Assembly (NCBI GenBank): GCA_001940845.1
Contig: MSGV01000042.1
Span: 1 to 42,505, forward strand
Direction: 5' to 3'
From: Christensenellaceae bacterium Phil7
GTDB taxonomy: Bacteria > Bacillota > Clostridia > Christensenellales > CAG-138
DNA length: 42,505 nucleotides
Part shown: positions 8,708-17,973 of the stretch, piece after piece
Position numbering within the stretch: the first letter of the stretch is position 1
How the letters are laid out: each line of letters starts with the position of its first letter
The notes under the pieces: model-generated
Database searches by the model: none
What the model was told of the DNA's origin: nothing
The model's input: the letters and a program-made list of their open reading frames with translations, nothing else
Translations under genes and position numbers: made by a program

Positions 8708-9542
8708 GGCTGCTACCTCCATTAACATTCGCAAAATGAATGCTTGCGGCTCTTCGTACATTCAGCCCTTCCACGCCTGATCCATCGCTTTCACCAATTC
8801 GACGGGTATCATTCCATTTTTCATAATTGCAATCATTCTTGGCAAGAACGACCGTTATATTATCCGTGGAACCATACCATGCCGCAAAATCGACCATCAA
8901 ATCGCAGCATTCAAACAGATCCCTTCCATTCTGCAAAGCCCAAAGAATATCGCTATCCGGAACAAAGCCATGAAGGCCATCGCTGCATAGCAGAAGAATA
9001 TCTCCCTGCGTCCATCTGCGAACGAAAATATCCGCCTTTACATAGGGTTCCGTTCCTATGGCCCTTGTAAGCACATTTCTAAGCGGATGGGTATGCATCT
9101 GTTCTCTCGTTATTGCTCCCTTGGCAGCAAGCTCTTCGACCAGCGAATGATCCTGAGTGACTTGAACGAGCTTTTCTCCATCATAATGATAGAGCCTGCT
9201 ATCGCCAACATTAGCGCAGAAAAACGCTTCCGACTCGAGATATGCCATGACGAGAGTAGTGCCCATGCCCTCGCAGCCCTCGGTATTTGAAGCATCGTTT
9301 ACTTCCGTATTAGCGCAATTCACCGCATGCTGCAGCAGCATCGCCTTTCGAGCAATATTGCTGCTTTCCTCTATGTATCCGCTTGCTGCCTCTATCGCTA
9401 TCAGGCTTGCGATATTACCGGCTCTATGACCTCCCATACCATCGGCCACCATCACCATGGACTTCGCACCCTCTCCTGGCACATAGAAGCTATCCTGGTT
9501 TGAATTTCTTTGACCGATATCGGTTCTGTACGCATAGATCAT
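8694..9542 (-). CDS. prpC: PP2C-type Ser/Thr phosphatase
   Basis: A 282-residue metal-dependent phosphatase that reverses PrkC phosphorylation. Metal-binding motifs of the PPM family are visible: RNSNQDS near the N-terminus, VADGMGGH at about 32-39, GDSR near 117, LLCSDGL near 185 and DNITVVL near 233. The ATG at 9542 has GGAGG 9 nt upstream and overlaps the rlmN stop by one base (TGATG). A TTG at 9548 is too close to that site. The order rlmN-prpC-prkC is classical for Bacillota. The C-terminal 40 residues beyond the PPM core are not conserved in any way I recognise. Confidence 0.95.
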   Translation of the reverse strand: MIYAYRTDIGQRNSNQDSFYVPGEGAKSMVMVADGMGGHRAGNIASLIAIEAASGYIEESSNIARKAMLLQHAVNCANTEVNDASNTEGCEGMGTTLVMAYLESEAFFCANVGDSRLYHYDGEKLVQVTQDHSLVEELAAKGAITREQMHTHPLRNVLTRAIGTEPYVKADIFVRRWTQGDILLLCSDGLHGFVPDSDILWALQNGRDLFECCDLMVDFAAWYGSTDNITVVLAKNDCNYEKWNDTRRIGESDGSGVEGLNVRRAASIHFANVNGGSSHADD

Positions 9543-10618
9543 CAGCAATTTCCTCCATGATCCCCAGAATATTTATTACGGAGCTGACCGCATGCCCCAT
9601 CAATATCCGTACCCAACTCACGGCGCACCGTTGCCGATATATGCAGCTTTTCAAGCCAGCCCTGAAATTGGTAAGCATATTTTCTTGTGACGCCCTTTAG
9701 ATTTCGCTCCTCGACCGAATTCAGCGGAATAAGATTCACATGACAGTTTATTCCTCTCAATCTTGATGCAAGCTCTCTGGCACACTCCTGCGATGAATTA
9801 ACTTCATCAACAAGCGCATATTCAAATATGACCCTTCTGCCGGTCACATCTGCATAATGCTTCGCAGCAGGGATCAATTCATTCATCCTATATGTATGAT
9901 TTACCGGCATCAGCTTATCCCGTATATCATCATTGGGCGCGTGAAGAGAAATACAGAGCGTCACATGCGGAGCCTCCTCTGCAAGCCTGTATATCAGCGG
10001 TACAAGTCCGCAGGTAGACAGCGAGATATTGCGCGGGCTGATCCCAAGAAAATCCGCTGCTGTCACGCGCTGGAGAAACCTCAGAGTATTATCATAATTA
10101 TCCAACGGCTCACCGCAGCCCATCATGACGATATTTGTTACGGTTCTTTTCTTAGAATCCGAGCATGGAAAGTATTTTTCAACCGCCGTAATCTCGGAAA
10201 GCATCTCACCTGCCGTCAGGTTTCGGACCCGCCCATTCAATGTCGAAGCACAGAATGCACATCCCATACGGCAGCCTGCTTGGGTCGAAATGCATAGAGT
10301 ATTGCCATATGCATAGCGCATAAGAACTCCCTCAACGATATTGCCATCCGCAAGCTCATACAACATTTTAGAGGTATCATCTCTTTTCGAATGGCGCACA
10401 TCTATTATATCCGCATTGCCATACGGAATGGCCTTCAGCTTTTCTCTAAGCGTTTTGGGAATATTCAGCATCTCATCCGGCCTTGCTCCGCGCGCAAGCC
10501 ATTCCATGATCTGCTTGGCGCGGAATTCCGGCTCGTTGAGATCGGAAAGTATGGTTTTAAGCTCAAGAACTGTGCTCGAAGCAAGCTCAATATTCGATTC
10601 AGCGGAAAAATTATTCAT
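9542..10618 (-). CDS. rlmN: 23S rRNA/tRNA adenine-C2 methyltransferase RlmN
   Basis: A 358-residue radical SAM enzyme that methylates C2 of A2503 in 23S rRNA and A37 in certain tRNAs. The radical-SAM cluster motif is C116-x3-C120-x2-C123. The substrate-linked cysteine is C343 in GACGQL near the C-terminus. The motif GCGEPLDNY and the overall length fit RlmN rather than Cfr. The start lies 5 nt after the rsmB stop with only a weak AAAGAA upstream, so initiation probably depends on coupling. Confidence 0.96.
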   Translation of the reverse strand: MNNFSAESNIELASSTVLELKTILSDLNEPEFRAKQIMEWLARGARPDEMLNIPKTLREKLKAIPYGNADIIDVRHSKRDDTSKMLYELADGNIVEGVLMRYAYGNTLCISTQAGCRMGCAFCASTLNGRVRNLTAGEMLSEITAVEKYFPCSDSKKRTVTNIVMMGCGEPLDNYDNTLRFLQRVTAADFLGISPRNISLSTCGLVPLIYRLAEEAPHVTLCISLHAPNDDIRDKLMPVNHTYRMNELIPAAKHYADVTGRRVIFEYALVDEVNSSQECARELASRLRGINCHVNLIPLNSVEERNLKGVTRKYAYQFQGWLEKLHISATVRRELGTDIDGACGQLRNKYSGDHGGNC

Positions 10619-10623
10619 AAAGA

Positions 10624-11943
10624 TCAGTTCTTTCTCACCAATCTGGCCATAAAGAAGCCATCGGTATTATCAAGGTTTGGAAAAAGCTGGAGCATTCCAT
10701 TCGATATCCTATCTCCATACTCATCGGGAAGGATGTCCGAAAAATCATCCGGCAGAAAATCCTCATGCTCAACAAGGAATCGATTGATATTATCCTCATT
10801 TTCCTTCCTTGAAACAGTACAGGTAGCATACACCAATGCGCCTCCGGTACGGACATATTTGCAGCATTCATTGAGTATACCTTGCTGAATGCCGCGAATC
10901 TCCTCTATCGAAGCTTCATTCCTATTCAAATAGGTATCCGGCTTTGAACGCACTCCGAAGCCGGAGCATGGTACATCCATCAGAACCACATCCATGCTTC
11001 CGTAGAGCTCCGGTTTAGGAACAGAGGCATCATGCTTGATGCATAGAGCATTTCGCACACCAAGCCTTTCAAATGCTGCATTTGTGAGCTTCACCCTATT
11101 CTCATGCAGTTCCCACGCAGTGACAGCACCCTCATTCCTCATGATTGACGCAAGATATGCCGTTTTACCTCCGGGGGCAGCACATGTATCGAGCACTCTC
11201 ATTCCCGGTTTTACCTTGCAAACCCTGCATACCAACATTGCGCTTTCACTCTGCACCGCAATCTTTCCATCCGCAAAGAGCTGCGATGCGCTGATATCAA
11301 CACCCTTATCGAGTATTATAGCATCATTATCCAGCCTGCCTCTATGGAATGATCTTCCTGCAAATACTTCATCCGAAAGCAGCAAACCTTCCATAAGTTC
11401 TTCGCAGGTATGAGGGAACTGGGCTCGTATCGTCATGAAATCAATTCGGGTTCGCAGCATGGATTCGGTAAACTCAAGTCCATATTCATTGATATATTCT
11501 CTGGCAAGGAATGATGGTATGCCAAATCTAATCATCAGATACTCCACCGCATCCTTCGGAAGCTCCGGAAGCGCAGCTCTTTCACGATCGATCCTACGCA
11601 AAACACCATTGACAAAACCAGAAAGTTCGCCCTTTCCAATTGACTTCGTAAGCTTGACGCTTTCATCAAGCACAGCATATGACGCTGTATTCATCGCCAA
11701 AAGTTCTGCAATGCCCATGCGCAGAACGAGCCTTATACTCCCATGTATCCTGCCCTTCGTATAATAAGCGATCAAATAATCCGAATATTTTATATTCTCG
11801 ATCGCCGCATAGACCAAAGCAGTCACCGATGCCGCTGTATTCCTATCGCATCCCCTCAAGCCATTTTTAAGAGCAAGATGCAGATATGCGCCGCCGTTCA
11901 CCACATCGTTCAGTATGTTGTATGCTATGCGTCTATTCGTCAA
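10624..11943 (-). CDS. rsmB: 16S rRNA cytosine-C5 methyltransferase RsmB
   Basis: A 439-residue enzyme that methylates C967 (E. coli numbering) of 16S rRNA. Residues 1 to about 135 are a NusB-like RNA-binding domain. The SAM-dependent domain contains VLDTCAAPGGKTAY, the catalytic-loop motif DVPCSGFGVRSKPD and YATCTVSRKENE; the two cysteines of the last two motifs are the release and nucleophile residues of the NOL1/NOP2/sun family. The start overlaps the fmt stop as ATGA. The fmt-rsmB-rlmN order is conserved in Bacillota. Confidence 0.96.
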   Translation of the reverse strand: MTNRRIAYNILNDVVNGGAYLHLALKNGLRGCDRNTAASVTALVYAAIENIKYSDYLIAYYTKGRIHGSIRLVLRMGIAELLAMNTASYAVLDESVKLTKSIGKGELSGFVNGVLRRIDRERAALPELPKDAVEYLMIRFGIPSFLAREYINEYGLEFTESMLRTRIDFMTIRAQFPHTCEELMEGLLLSDEVFAGRSFHRGRLDNDAIILDKGVDISASQLFADGKIAVQSESAMLVCRVCKVKPGMRVLDTCAAPGGKTAYLASIMRNEGAVTAWELHENRVKLTNAAFERLGVRNALCIKHDASVPKPELYGSMDVVLMDVPCSGFGVRSKPDTYLNRNEASIEEIRGIQQGILNECCKYVRTGGALVYATCTVSRKENEDNINRFLVEHEDFLPDDFSDILPDEYGDRISNGMLQLFPNLDNTDGFFMARLVRKN

Positions 11944-12887
11944 ATCCCAAAGACCTTTCCTTCAAGCTGCTTGCTGTTGAGAGCCGCCTTCGCACTCATA
12001 CGCTTTGAGTTTTCAAATTGCAGCTCCGTTATCTCCAATATACCATTTCCGGTTTTCACGAATAATCCCTGCTTTGCCGAAGCAATTATACATTCGCCAA
12101 TGGATGAATCCGCATCGGCCCTTATACTCTCATTATTCTCGCATACCTCTGCCTTATAGAGCTTCACCCTCTGCCCATCGAGCATGGTATATGCGGCCGG
12201 AGAGGGGTTAAGGCCCCTTATGAGATTCTTTATCTCAAGCGCAGATCCGGTAAAATCCACGAATGAATCCTCCTTTTTTATCATACTGCATTTGCACGCC
12301 AATGCCTCATCCTGAGCGGTTCTTATAAGGCTGCCATCTATCAAGGCGAAAATAGTTTTTTTGAGGAGCCCAGCTCCAATGATTGCAAGCCTTTCATATA
12401 GCTCACCGTAGGTTTCATCCGAACCTATCTTTGTTTCTTCATGTAGAAGAATATCCCCGGTGTCCATTCCGATATTGGTCATCATTGTTGTTACACCGGT
12501 CACGGATTCTCCATTTATGATTGCCCATTGTATCGGTGCTGCGCCGCGATATTTAGGAAGGAGGCTCCCATGCACATTTATACAGCCGTATTTTGGTATA
12601 TCAAGATTCTCCTGAGAAAGCATCTGTCCGAATGCCGCTGTGACCATAAGATCCGGTGCGAAATCTTTAAGCGTCTGAACACCTTCCGGCGACTTTATCC
12701 TTTCGAATTGATAAACAGGGATTCCATTTTCGAGTGCAAGAGTTTTGATTGGGGGCATAGCAACGCCATGCCCTCTGTTCTTTGGGCGATCCGGTTGAGT
12801 GAATACTATCAGCTCATGCTGTTCCTCGATGAGCATTTTCAGAGACGGCACGGCAAATTCCGGGGTGCCTAAAAAAGCTATCTTCAT
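11940..12887 (-). CDS. fmt: Methionyl-tRNA formyltransferase
   Basis: A 315-residue enzyme that formylates initiator Met-tRNA with 10-formyl-tetrahydrofolate. The N-terminal Rossmann domain starts MKIAFLGTPEFAVP and carries the catalytic Asn/His region INVHGSLLPKYRGAAPIQW and the aspartate in GMDTGDIL. The C-terminal half (from about 205) is the tRNA-binding barrel. AAGGA precedes the start. It lies 30 nt after def; together the two genes handle addition and removal of the N-terminal formyl group. Confidence 0.96.
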   Translation of the reverse strand: MKIAFLGTPEFAVPSLKMLIEEQHELIVFTQPDRPKNRGHGVAMPPIKTLALENGIPVYQFERIKSPEGVQTLKDFAPDLMVTAAFGQMLSQENLDIPKYGCINVHGSLLPKYRGAAPIQWAIINGESVTGVTTMMTNIGMDTGDILLHEETKIGSDETYGELYERLAIIGAGLLKKTIFALIDGSLIRTAQDEALACKCSMIKKEDSFVDFTGSALEIKNLIRGLNPSPAAYTMLDGQRVKLYKAEVCENNESIRADADSSIGECIIASAKQGLFVKTGNGILEITELQFENSKRMSAKAALNSKQLEGKVFGI

Positions 12888-12917
12888 TAAATCTTTTCCT
12901 TCTTTGTATCGATCGAA

Positions 12918-13403
12918 TTATTCCTCTTCACAGTCCTCTTCAGGTGCTTCAAAGCCCTCAGGCGCTTCGGTCACCTTTTCAAGATAAACATGACCATCGA
13001 GATGATCGCATTCATGGAGCATCGCTCTCGCAAGCAATCCCTCTCCCCTATATTCGATGAGCTCACCATTACGATTATAAGCACGCATCACGACCTCATT
13101 GGGGCGCACCACATAGCCGCTCTTCCCCGGAAACGAAAGGCATCCCTCGTATCCGCATTGTTCCCCTGAAGTTTCAATGATCTCGGGGTTTATTGCCTCG
13201 ATCAGCCCTTCACCGCAATCGATCACAACCACCCTGCGCAATATGCCAACCTGCGGCGCAGCAAGTCCAACTCCATCCGCATGGTACATCGTATCCGCCA
13301 TATCATCAAGCAGAGCAGCGAGCCTTGCATCAAACTTTTCAACCGGCTTAGCCACCTTATAAAGGCACTCTGCATCACCGGTAAATATATTTCGTATAGC
13401 CAT
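12918..13403 (-). CDS. def: Peptide deformylase
   Basis: A 161-residue Fe/Zn hydrolase that removes the formyl group from nascent proteins. All three family motifs are present: GVGLAAPQ (44-51), EGCLS with metal ligand C88 (86-90) and HECDH (130-134). After residue 140 there is a short, very acidic tail with a run of Glu/Asp that is not part of the catalytic fold. AGGAGA lies 6 nt before the ATG. It is the first gene of the nine-gene leftward operon ending with the parC-like gene. Confidence 0.96.
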   Translation of the reverse strand: MAIRNIFTGDAECLYKVAKPVEKFDARLAALLDDMADTMYHADGVGLAAPQVGILRRVVVIDCGEGLIEAINPEIIETSGEQCGYEGCLSFPGKSGYVVRPNEVVMRAYNRNGELIEYRGEGLLARAMLHECDHLDGHVYLEKVTEAPEGFEAPEEDCEEE

Positions 13404-13467
13404 AGTAAATCTCCTGTAGTAGGTTTATCCTCGGATTCCATTGCATTGCTACAATCCACCACTTTGT

Positions 13468-13476
13468 ATTATAGCA
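13468..13476 (-). promoter_or_regulatory. Extended -10 promoter of the def operon
   Basis: On the minus strand TGCTATAAT (13476-13468) is a perfect extended -10 (TGnTATAAT). No good -35 lies 16-18 bp upstream (TTTTCC at 13496-13491), as is common for extended -10 promoters. It precedes def by about 60 bp. Confidence 0.75.
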
Positions 13477-13567
13477 CATATTCAGCGCATGGAAAAGACG
13501 GCAGCAAATATTTTTGGCTTTAATGAAGAAATTTTACATTATCAGTCTTTTATTCAATTGGAAACTA

Positions 13568-13576
13568 TGTTATAAT
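13568..13576 (+). promoter_or_regulatory. Extended -10 promoter of the yicC-gmk-rpoZ-priA genes
   Basis: TGTTATAAT at 13568-13576 is a perfect extended -10. The -35 region is T-rich without a clear TTGACA. Transcription should begin near 13583, about 43 nt before the yicC start. It lies about 90 bp from the leftward def promoter, with opposite orientation. The 222-bp gap between def and yicC holds nothing else that I can identify. Confidence 0.75.
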
Positions 13577-13625
13577 TGATAGGTTAAGGGCAATACTGCC
13601 CCATTCTATTTCGGAGGTTCTCTCA

Positions 13626-14504
13626 TTGGCTCATAGTATGACAGGCTTTGGCCGCTCCTCTATAAGTATTGACGGCAGGGAGCTTACAATCGAGCTTAAA
13701 TCCGTCAACCATCGCTTTTTGGATATCTCGTTCCGTATGCCGCGCTCGCTTGGTTTTCTTGAAGATACTGCCCGAAGCGTACTCAGCAGATATTTCTCCC
13801 GCGGCCATATAGACGTACTTTGCACGTATAGAAATCTTCGCAGCGATTCCAAGACCGTTGTTGTCGATGCTGCATTGCTAAATTCATATCTCACTGCGGC
13901 AAGGCATGCGGCAGAGATCTGCAATGCGGCGGATGATCTGACTCTATCAAGCCTTCTCAAGCTTCCGGATGTCACCAGCATCATCGAAGCGGAGGAGGAT
14001 CGCGATGCGCTTGTTTCATTGATGGCCTCTGCGATCGAGATTGCAAGCAATGAATTGCTCATGATGCGCCGCCGTGAAGGTGACCGGCTGCGTGATGATC
14101 TGCTGAATCGATTGGATACTATCATAGGGATCCGGGCACAAATCGCCGAACGTGCGCCGCTCATCGCCGAAAATTACAGGCGCGAGCTCAATGAGCGCAT
14201 TGGTGCAGTGCTCTGCGATATCGATATAGACAGGGCGAGACTCGCCACAGAGGTTGCTATATTCGCAGATAAATCAAATATTGATGAGGAGCTCGTAAGG
14301 CTTATGAGCCATTCCGCTTCTGCGAAGGAGCTTCTCGAATGCAATGAGCCCATCGGCCGAAAGCTGGATTTCGTCATTCAGGAGATGAATCGAGAATTCA
14401 ATACCATTGGTTCCAAAGCAAATGATGAAGCCATTGCCGCGCTTGTCATCGATGGTAAGGCCGAACTCGAAAAAGTTCGTGAACAAATACAGAATATTGA
14501 ATAA
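13626..14504 (+). CDS. YicC/YloC family endoribonuclease
   Basis: A 292-residue member of the YicC/YloC family, reported to be an endoribonuclease that affects mRNA decay. The N-terminus MAHSMTGFGRSS matches the family hallmark SMTGFGR, and the C-terminal DUF1732 part holds FVIQEMNREFNTIGSKA. The start is TTG at 13626: GGAGG lies 8 nt upstream, whereas the ATG at 13638 is 20 nt away and would cut into the conserved N-terminus. It opens the rightward half of the split housekeeping cluster and is followed by gmk after 10 nt. In Bacillus a remA homologue lies between the two; it is absent here. Confidence 0.94.
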   Translation: MAHSMTGFGRSSISIDGRELTIELKSVNHRFLDISFRMPRSLGFLEDTARSVLSRYFSRGHIDVLCTYRNLRSDSKTVVVDAALLNSYLTAARHAAEICNAADDLTLSSLLKLPDVTSIIEAEEDRDALVSLMASAIEIASNELLMMRRREGDRLRDDLLNRLDTIIGIRAQIAERAPLIAENYRRELNERIGAVLCDIDIDRARLATEVAIFADKSNIDEELVRLMSHSASAKELLECNEPIGRKLDFVIQEMNREFNTIGSKANDEAIAALVIDGKAELEKVREQIQNIE

Positions 14505-14514
14505 GGAGCTAAGT

Positions 14515-15132
14515 ATGAAAAAAGGAATCCTGCTCGTTTTATCCGGTCCTTCCGGCGTTGGAAAGGGTACCATCGGCGCAGAGCTGCTTCGAAACCATGA
14601 TGATCTTTGTTTCTCCGTTTCTGCAACAACCAGGGCCATACGCGATGGTGAGACCGAAGGAGTGAATTATTTTTATAAATCCGCAGAGGAATTCAATCGC
14701 ATGGTCGAGAACGATGAGTTCCTCGAATATATGTGCGTCTTTGGAAAAAACTACTACGGCACCCCAAGAGCATATGTTGAATCCAAGCTTAACTCCGGCA
14801 CAAGTGTCCTCCTGGATATTGATGTCAAGGGCGCAATGAAGGTAAAGGAAAATATGCCGGAAGCGATTACAATTTTCATCGCCCCGCCATCCCTAAAGGT
14901 GCTTCGCGATCGCCTTATCGGTCGGGCAACGGAAACTCCGGAAGCGATTGAACGCAGGCTTGCCGAATGCAAAACGGAGATCGGTTATATCCCTAAGTAC
15001 GACTATGTTATCGTAAACGATGATCTGATGACCGCCGTCAAAACCATTGAGAGCATTCTGATCAGCATTAGATGCAGACCGGAATACAATGCAGGGCTTG
15101 CCAAAGCACTCATAGGCGAAGAATTAGAGTAA
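14515..15132 (+). CDS. gmk: Guanylate kinase
   Basis: A 205-residue kinase converting GMP to GDP. The P-loop GPSGVGKGT is at 11-19, followed by the GMP-binding part (SATTRAIRDGE and EFLEY) and the lid region. The ATG at 14515 is preferred because AAGGAG (14503-14508) overlaps the yicC stop and gives good spacing; the frame is open upstream inside yicC but those residues have no family match. A short hairpin (GAGCAG/CTGCTC, 15138-15159) lies between gmk and rpoZ. Confidence 0.96.
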   Translation: MKKGILLVLSGPSGVGKGTIGAELLRNHDDLCFSVSATTRAIRDGETEGVNYFYKSAEEFNRMVENDEFLEYMCVFGKNYYGTPRAYVESKLNSGTSVLLDIDVKGAMKVKENMPEAITIFIAPPSLKVLRDRLIGRATETPEAIERRLAECKTEIGYIPKYDYVIVNDDLMTAVKTIESILISIRCRPEYNAGLAKALIGEELE

Positions 15133-15183
15133 AACCCGAGCAGTTTTCGATCGCTGCTCTCGCAATATAGAAAGGAAAGCAAT

Positions 15184-15402
15184 ATGAATCACCAAATGAA
15201 CCACCCCCCTGTTGTAGAACTGGAAAATAAAGCCGGCTGCCGTTATATGCTTGTTTCGGTCGTCTCCAAGCGTGCACGCCAAATTCAGGATGCTGATAAG
15301 AATACCCCCCAAAAGCCTGTTGCAATAGCGGTTGAAGAGCTTGATGAGGGTGAGCTTAACATAACCTATCCCCCTGAGTATTTCCAGACTTCCGAAAAAT
15401 AA
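15184..15402 (+). CDS. rpoZ: RNA polymerase omega subunit
   Basis: A 72-residue small subunit that helps assemble RNA polymerase. The diagnostic stretch is RYMLVSVVSKRARQI (about 20-34), the conserved helix of omega. GAAAGGAAA precedes the ATG. The gmk-rpoZ order is conserved across Bacillota. The next gene in the usual order, coaBC, is missing, and priA follows after 247 bp. Confidence 0.93.
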   Translation: MNHQMNHPPVVELENKAGCRYMLVSVVSKRARQIQDADKNTPQKPVAIAVEELDEGELNITYPPEYFQTSEK

Positions 15403-15649
15403 GCTGTAAAAGACAAACGCTTTTATGCATATGTCTTTAAGAAACCGCCGATCCGATCCGGCTTGGAGCGAAAACAAGCTTTCCATATAGAAGTACAATT
15501 ATTTGAAAATACCTGCCTGTTTTATACAGCAGCCGTTTTGCTCATCCTGGTGCTTTAAATGGAAAACTCGATCATCGCTCAAAGCAGATTTGATCAGTGG
15601 TTTCTTGATAATCGGACTATTCTTTATAACATGATGGAGGCGGAAAAAC
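15403..15649 (+). other. Intergenic gap where coaBC would be expected
   Basis: This 247-bp stretch between rpoZ and priA holds no gene I can support. An open frame from 15559 runs 54 codons into priA in another frame, but it has no ribosome binding site and no recognisable motif. No T-tailed terminator and no consensus promoter is visible. In most Bacillota coaBC lies at this point, so the gap may mark its loss or relocation. Confidence 0.5.
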
Positions 15650-17911
15650 TTGTTTGCAAAGGTCATAATCGATATCTCAAACGCCAATGTGGATCGCTTA
15701 TTCACTTATTCCATCCCGGATGAACTTGAAATCGATCCCGGGCACAGGGTGCTCGTTCCGTTTGGGCGCGGCAACAAACAAATTGAGGGCTTTGTGATTG
15801 AGACCTTCGAGGAAACGACCACCAATATTTCATTTGAGATCAAGCCGATTCTGCGGCGCATGGAGCCCTATACCGTACTTCTTCCGGATCAGCTCAAGCT
15901 TTCCGAGTGGATAACCAGGGCATATCATTGTACGCGAGCTGATGCGCTGCGCGTGATGATACCCGCAAAGCTGCGCGGTTCACGAATAAAAGAAAAGATA
16001 GTTCGCACATTCCTGCTTGCCGAAGATATCGATATTCAAGCAGCCCGCAATTCTCTATTGAAAAAGGATGGCAGTCCTCGATCTCCAAAGCAGCTTGAAA
16101 TATTCGATCTCATAGCAAATTCTGGGCTGGAGATATCCTCTGAGGATATAAATTCCTACATTCCCAACGCTTCCGCTGCTATAAATGCACTCGTCGGCAA
16201 GGGAATGCTTATCGAATCCGGACATGTCACATTTCGCAATCCTTTTGCAAATGAACGCATTATCAGCACCGATCCGCCGCTGCTTACCGATGAACAAAAA
16301 GCAGCCTTGAATATCATCAATTCCGAAGAACCCGGCAGATGCATATTGCTCCACGGAGTTACCGGAAGCGGCAAGACCGAGGTCTATATGCAGGCAATTG
16401 CAAGCGTTTTAGAAAGCGGAGGCGGAGCGATACTGCTCGTTCCGGAGATATCCCTTACCCCACAAACCACGGATCGGTTCCGAAGCAGATTCGGTGAGCT
16501 TATCGCTGTGCTCCACAGCCATCTGAGCGATGGCGAGCGTTATGATGAATGGCGGAGGATACGATTTGGAAAGGCCAAGGTCGTCATCGGCGCCAGATCG
16601 GCAGTATTTGCGCCGGTTGAAAATCTTCAGCTCATAGTCATAGACGAGGAACACGAACCAAGCTACCAATCAGAGACAACGCCAAAATATTCAGCAATAG
16701 AGGTTGCCCTGCGAAGAATCAAGCTTACAAATGCCCGCCTCGTGCTCGGCAGCGCAACGCCGTCCCTCGGGGATTATTATAAAGCCAAGCGCGGCCTCTT
16801 CACGCTTGCGGAAATGCCCGACCGCATCAACGGCATACCCCTTCCGAAGGTCGATATCGTTGATATGAGGGATGAATTCCTAAATGGGAACGACAGCATT
16901 TTCTCCAATTTTCTCACCGAAAATTTACACCGCTGCCTTGATAATGGCGAACAAGCCATACTCTTTCTCAACCGACGCGGCTATTCATCCCATGCCGAGT
17001 GCAGAGCTTGCGGATTTGTATTTACCTGCCCTAACTGCGATGTTGCGCTGACATATCATAAATATGATGAGACTTTGCGATGCCACTACTGCGGCGCACA
17101 TTTCTCAATGCCAAAACTCTGCCCGGGCTGCGGTAAGGAATATTTAAAATATACCGGCATAGGCACTCAGCAGGTTGAAGAGCAGCTTATCAAGCTCTTC
17201 CCTGAAATCCGCTGCATTCGAATGGATACCGATACAACCGGTGGAAAGACATCGCATAGAGAGCTTCTAAGCGCCTTCGGCTCAGGAAAGGCGGATGTGC
17301 TTATCGGTACGCAAATGGTAGCCAAGGGCCTCGATATTCCAAATGTTACGCTTGTTGGCGTTATTTTCGCTGACTCAACACTTTTCCATTCCGATTATCG
17401 AAGCAGCGAACGCACATTTCAGCTACTGACTCAGGTCGCTGGGCGTGCAGGGCGTGCCGAAAAGAACGGAAATGTGATAATTCAAACGAATGCTCCGGAG
17501 CATCGCGCAATTCGGCTTTGTAAAAATCATGATTATAAATCATTTTATGCGCTTGAAATCCGAGACAGGATGCATACACTGTTTCCCCCTTTTGCTGTGT
17601 TCATCCGCGCCATGTTCATAGGCTATGATGAAGCACACGCATATGAAAGCAGCGAAAGATTTGCAAAGGGCATTACTTTGCGGCTGCTTTCGACCTACAA
17701 GCTTTATAACTCGGAGAAAGAGCTGCTTTTTGTCGCTCCCGGTGCTGCACCGATAAAGCGGCGCAGCAATGAATTCCGCTATTCAGTCATAATAAAGCTA
17801 GTTCGCACTTCACATACCGCAGCCGCTATAAATGCCATCTATGCATTCGGCGACGAATTCAATGATGAATATTATCGCGGAGTGGAGATCAACCCAGCCG
17901 ATATGCTGTAA
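15650..17911 (+). CDS. priA: Primosomal protein N', replication restart helicase
   Basis: A 753-residue SF2 helicase that restarts stalled replication forks. The N-terminal 3'-DNA-binding domain (VDRLFTYSIP) is followed by Walker A GVTGSGKTE (236-244), the DEEH box (332-335) and the cysteine-rich insertion with eight zinc ligands (C451, C454, C460, C463, C478, C481, C491, C494). The motif GTQMVAKGLDIP and the C-terminal domain complete the family length. The start is TTG at 15650 with GGAGG 9 nt upstream; no suitable ATG exists before the conserved N-terminus. Confidence 0.96.
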   Translation: MFAKVIIDISNANVDRLFTYSIPDELEIDPGHRVLVPFGRGNKQIEGFVIETFEETTTNISFEIKPILRRMEPYTVLLPDQLKLSEWITRAYHCTRADALRVMIPAKLRGSRIKEKIVRTFLLAEDIDIQAARNSLLKKDGSPRSPKQLEIFDLIANSGLEISSEDINSYIPNASAAINALVGKGMLIESGHVTFRNPFANERIISTDPPLLTDEQKAALNIINSEEPGRCILLHGVTGSGKTEVYMQAIASVLESGGGAILLVPEISLTPQTTDRFRSRFGELIAVLHSHLSDGERYDEWRRIRFGKAKVVIGARSAVFAPVENLQLIVIDEEHEPSYQSETTPKYSAIEVALRRIKLTNARLVLGSATPSLGDYYKAKRGLFTLAEMPDRINGIPLPKVDIVDMRDEFLNGNDSIFSNFLTENLHRCLDNGEQAILFLNRRGYSSHAECRACGFVFTCPNCDVALTYHKYDETLRCHYCGAHFSMPKLCPGCGKEYLKYTGIGTQQVEEQLIKLFPEIRCIRMDTDTTGGKTSHRELLSAFGSGKADVLIGTQMVAKGLDIPNVTLVGVIFADSTLFHSDYRSSERTFQLLTQVAGRAGRAEKNGNVIIQTNAPEHRAIRLCKNHDYKSFYALEIRDRMHTLFPPFAVFIRAMFIGYDEAHAYESSERFAKGITLRLLSTYKLYNSEKELLFVAPGAAPIKRRSNEFRYSVIIKLVRTSHTAAAINAIYAFGDEFNDEYYRGVEINPADML

Positions 17912-17973
17912 TGAATGCTTTGGATTAAATCTTGATACATAAGCCGCATACATATGCGCAACAAAGAACTCAG

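Noticed and set aside
15559-15723. A 54-codon frame in the rpoZ-priA gap overlapping the priA start
   Set aside because: It has no ribosome binding site, no similarity I recognise, and runs out of frame into priA.
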